DNA of 36,436 nucleotides, from the NCBI GenBank assembly GCA_017559135.1, contig JAFYSZ010000013.1:1-36436 (forward strand). Reading direction: 5' to 3'. The first letter of the stretch is position 1. Each line of letters opens with the position of its first letter. Of this stretch, positions 36,391 through 36,436 are shown piece by piece. The DNA is from Bacteroidales bacterium. Its GTDB lineage: Bacteria > Bacteroidota > Bacteroidia > Bacteroidales > P3. Below the pieces are notes generated by a model. It worked only from the letters and a program-made list of their open reading frames with translations. It was not told where the DNA came from and did not search any database. Made by a program: the position numbers and the translations under genes.

Positions 36391-36436
36391 GAAAGGAGGT
36401 ATTCCAGCCACACCTTCCGGTACGGCTACCTTGTTA
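36391..36436 (-). rRNA. rrs: 16S rRNA, 3' end (runs off the right edge)
   Basis: The minus strand begins TAACAAGGTAGCCGTACCGG and ends with the anti-Shine-Dalgarno region ATACCTCCTTTC, the conserved 16S 3' terminus. Only 46 bases are in the window. The spacer to tRNA-Ile includes a GGAGAC/GTCTCC hairpin that may be a processing stem. Confidence 0.96.

Overview
The window looks like chromosomal DNA of a low-GC anaerobic Bacteroidales bacterium. Evidence: promoters of the Bacteroidetes type (TTTG, 19 nt, TAnnTTTG), no strong Shine-Dalgarno sites, a T6SSiii-type sheath/ClpV locus, a 47-bp Bacteroidetes-type II-C CRISPR repeat, and a cluster of [FeFe]-hydrogenase and hybrid-cluster genes. The genus cannot be named from this sequence. 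Every protein gene lies on the minus strand. Only the CRISPR array and tracrRNA are read on the plus strand.

Region 1 (1-13.5 kb) is one long minus-strand operon. In transcription order it encodes a NusG/UpxY-like antiterminator, an FHA protein with repeated Gly-Thr motifs, a membrane-anchored Ser/Thr kinase, a membrane-anchored PP2C phosphatase, an FHA-TM protein, a double FHA-TM-trypsin protease, a secreted protein, a second Ser/Thr kinase with a periplasmic domain, a secreted WG-repeat protein, a ClpV-like unfoldase, TssB, and the start of TssC, which runs off the left edge. I read it as a Bacteroidetes type VI secretion locus with a built-in threonine-phosphorylation/FHA module that may signal across the inner membrane. 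The first gene carries a C9 tract. A good ATG 40-47 nt downstream of a -7 box is in frame with the NusG domain only if one C is lost, which suggests phase variation of the whole operon.

Region 2 (13.5-21.2 kb) is a complete type II-C CRISPR-Cas locus: 21 identical 47-bp repeats with 20 spacers, cas2, cas1, a 1491-aa cas9 and a divergent tracrRNA with its own promoter and terminator. Each repeat contains a Bacteroidetes promoter. A 17-bp hairpin formed partly from the last repeat separates the array from the convergent cas operon.

Region 3 (21.2-31.8 kb) is redox and housekeeping. It holds hcp, then a recJ-ettA-[2Fe-2S protein]-sensory hydrogenase-SpoIIE phosphatase-[2Fe-2S protein]-group B-like [FeFe] hydrogenase operon driven by a consensus promoter at 31596-31626.

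Region 4 (31.8-36.4 kb) is accessory. It has an unrecognised 418-aa gene, a PD-(D/E)XK-like protein, a macro-like/YopX-like fusion, and two degraded IS3-family transposase tails, each followed by an outward consensus promoter that feeds the next gene. The right edge holds tRNA-Ile and the last 46 bases of a 16S rRNA gene, followed by a terminator where tRNA-Ala and 23S rRNA would normally be.
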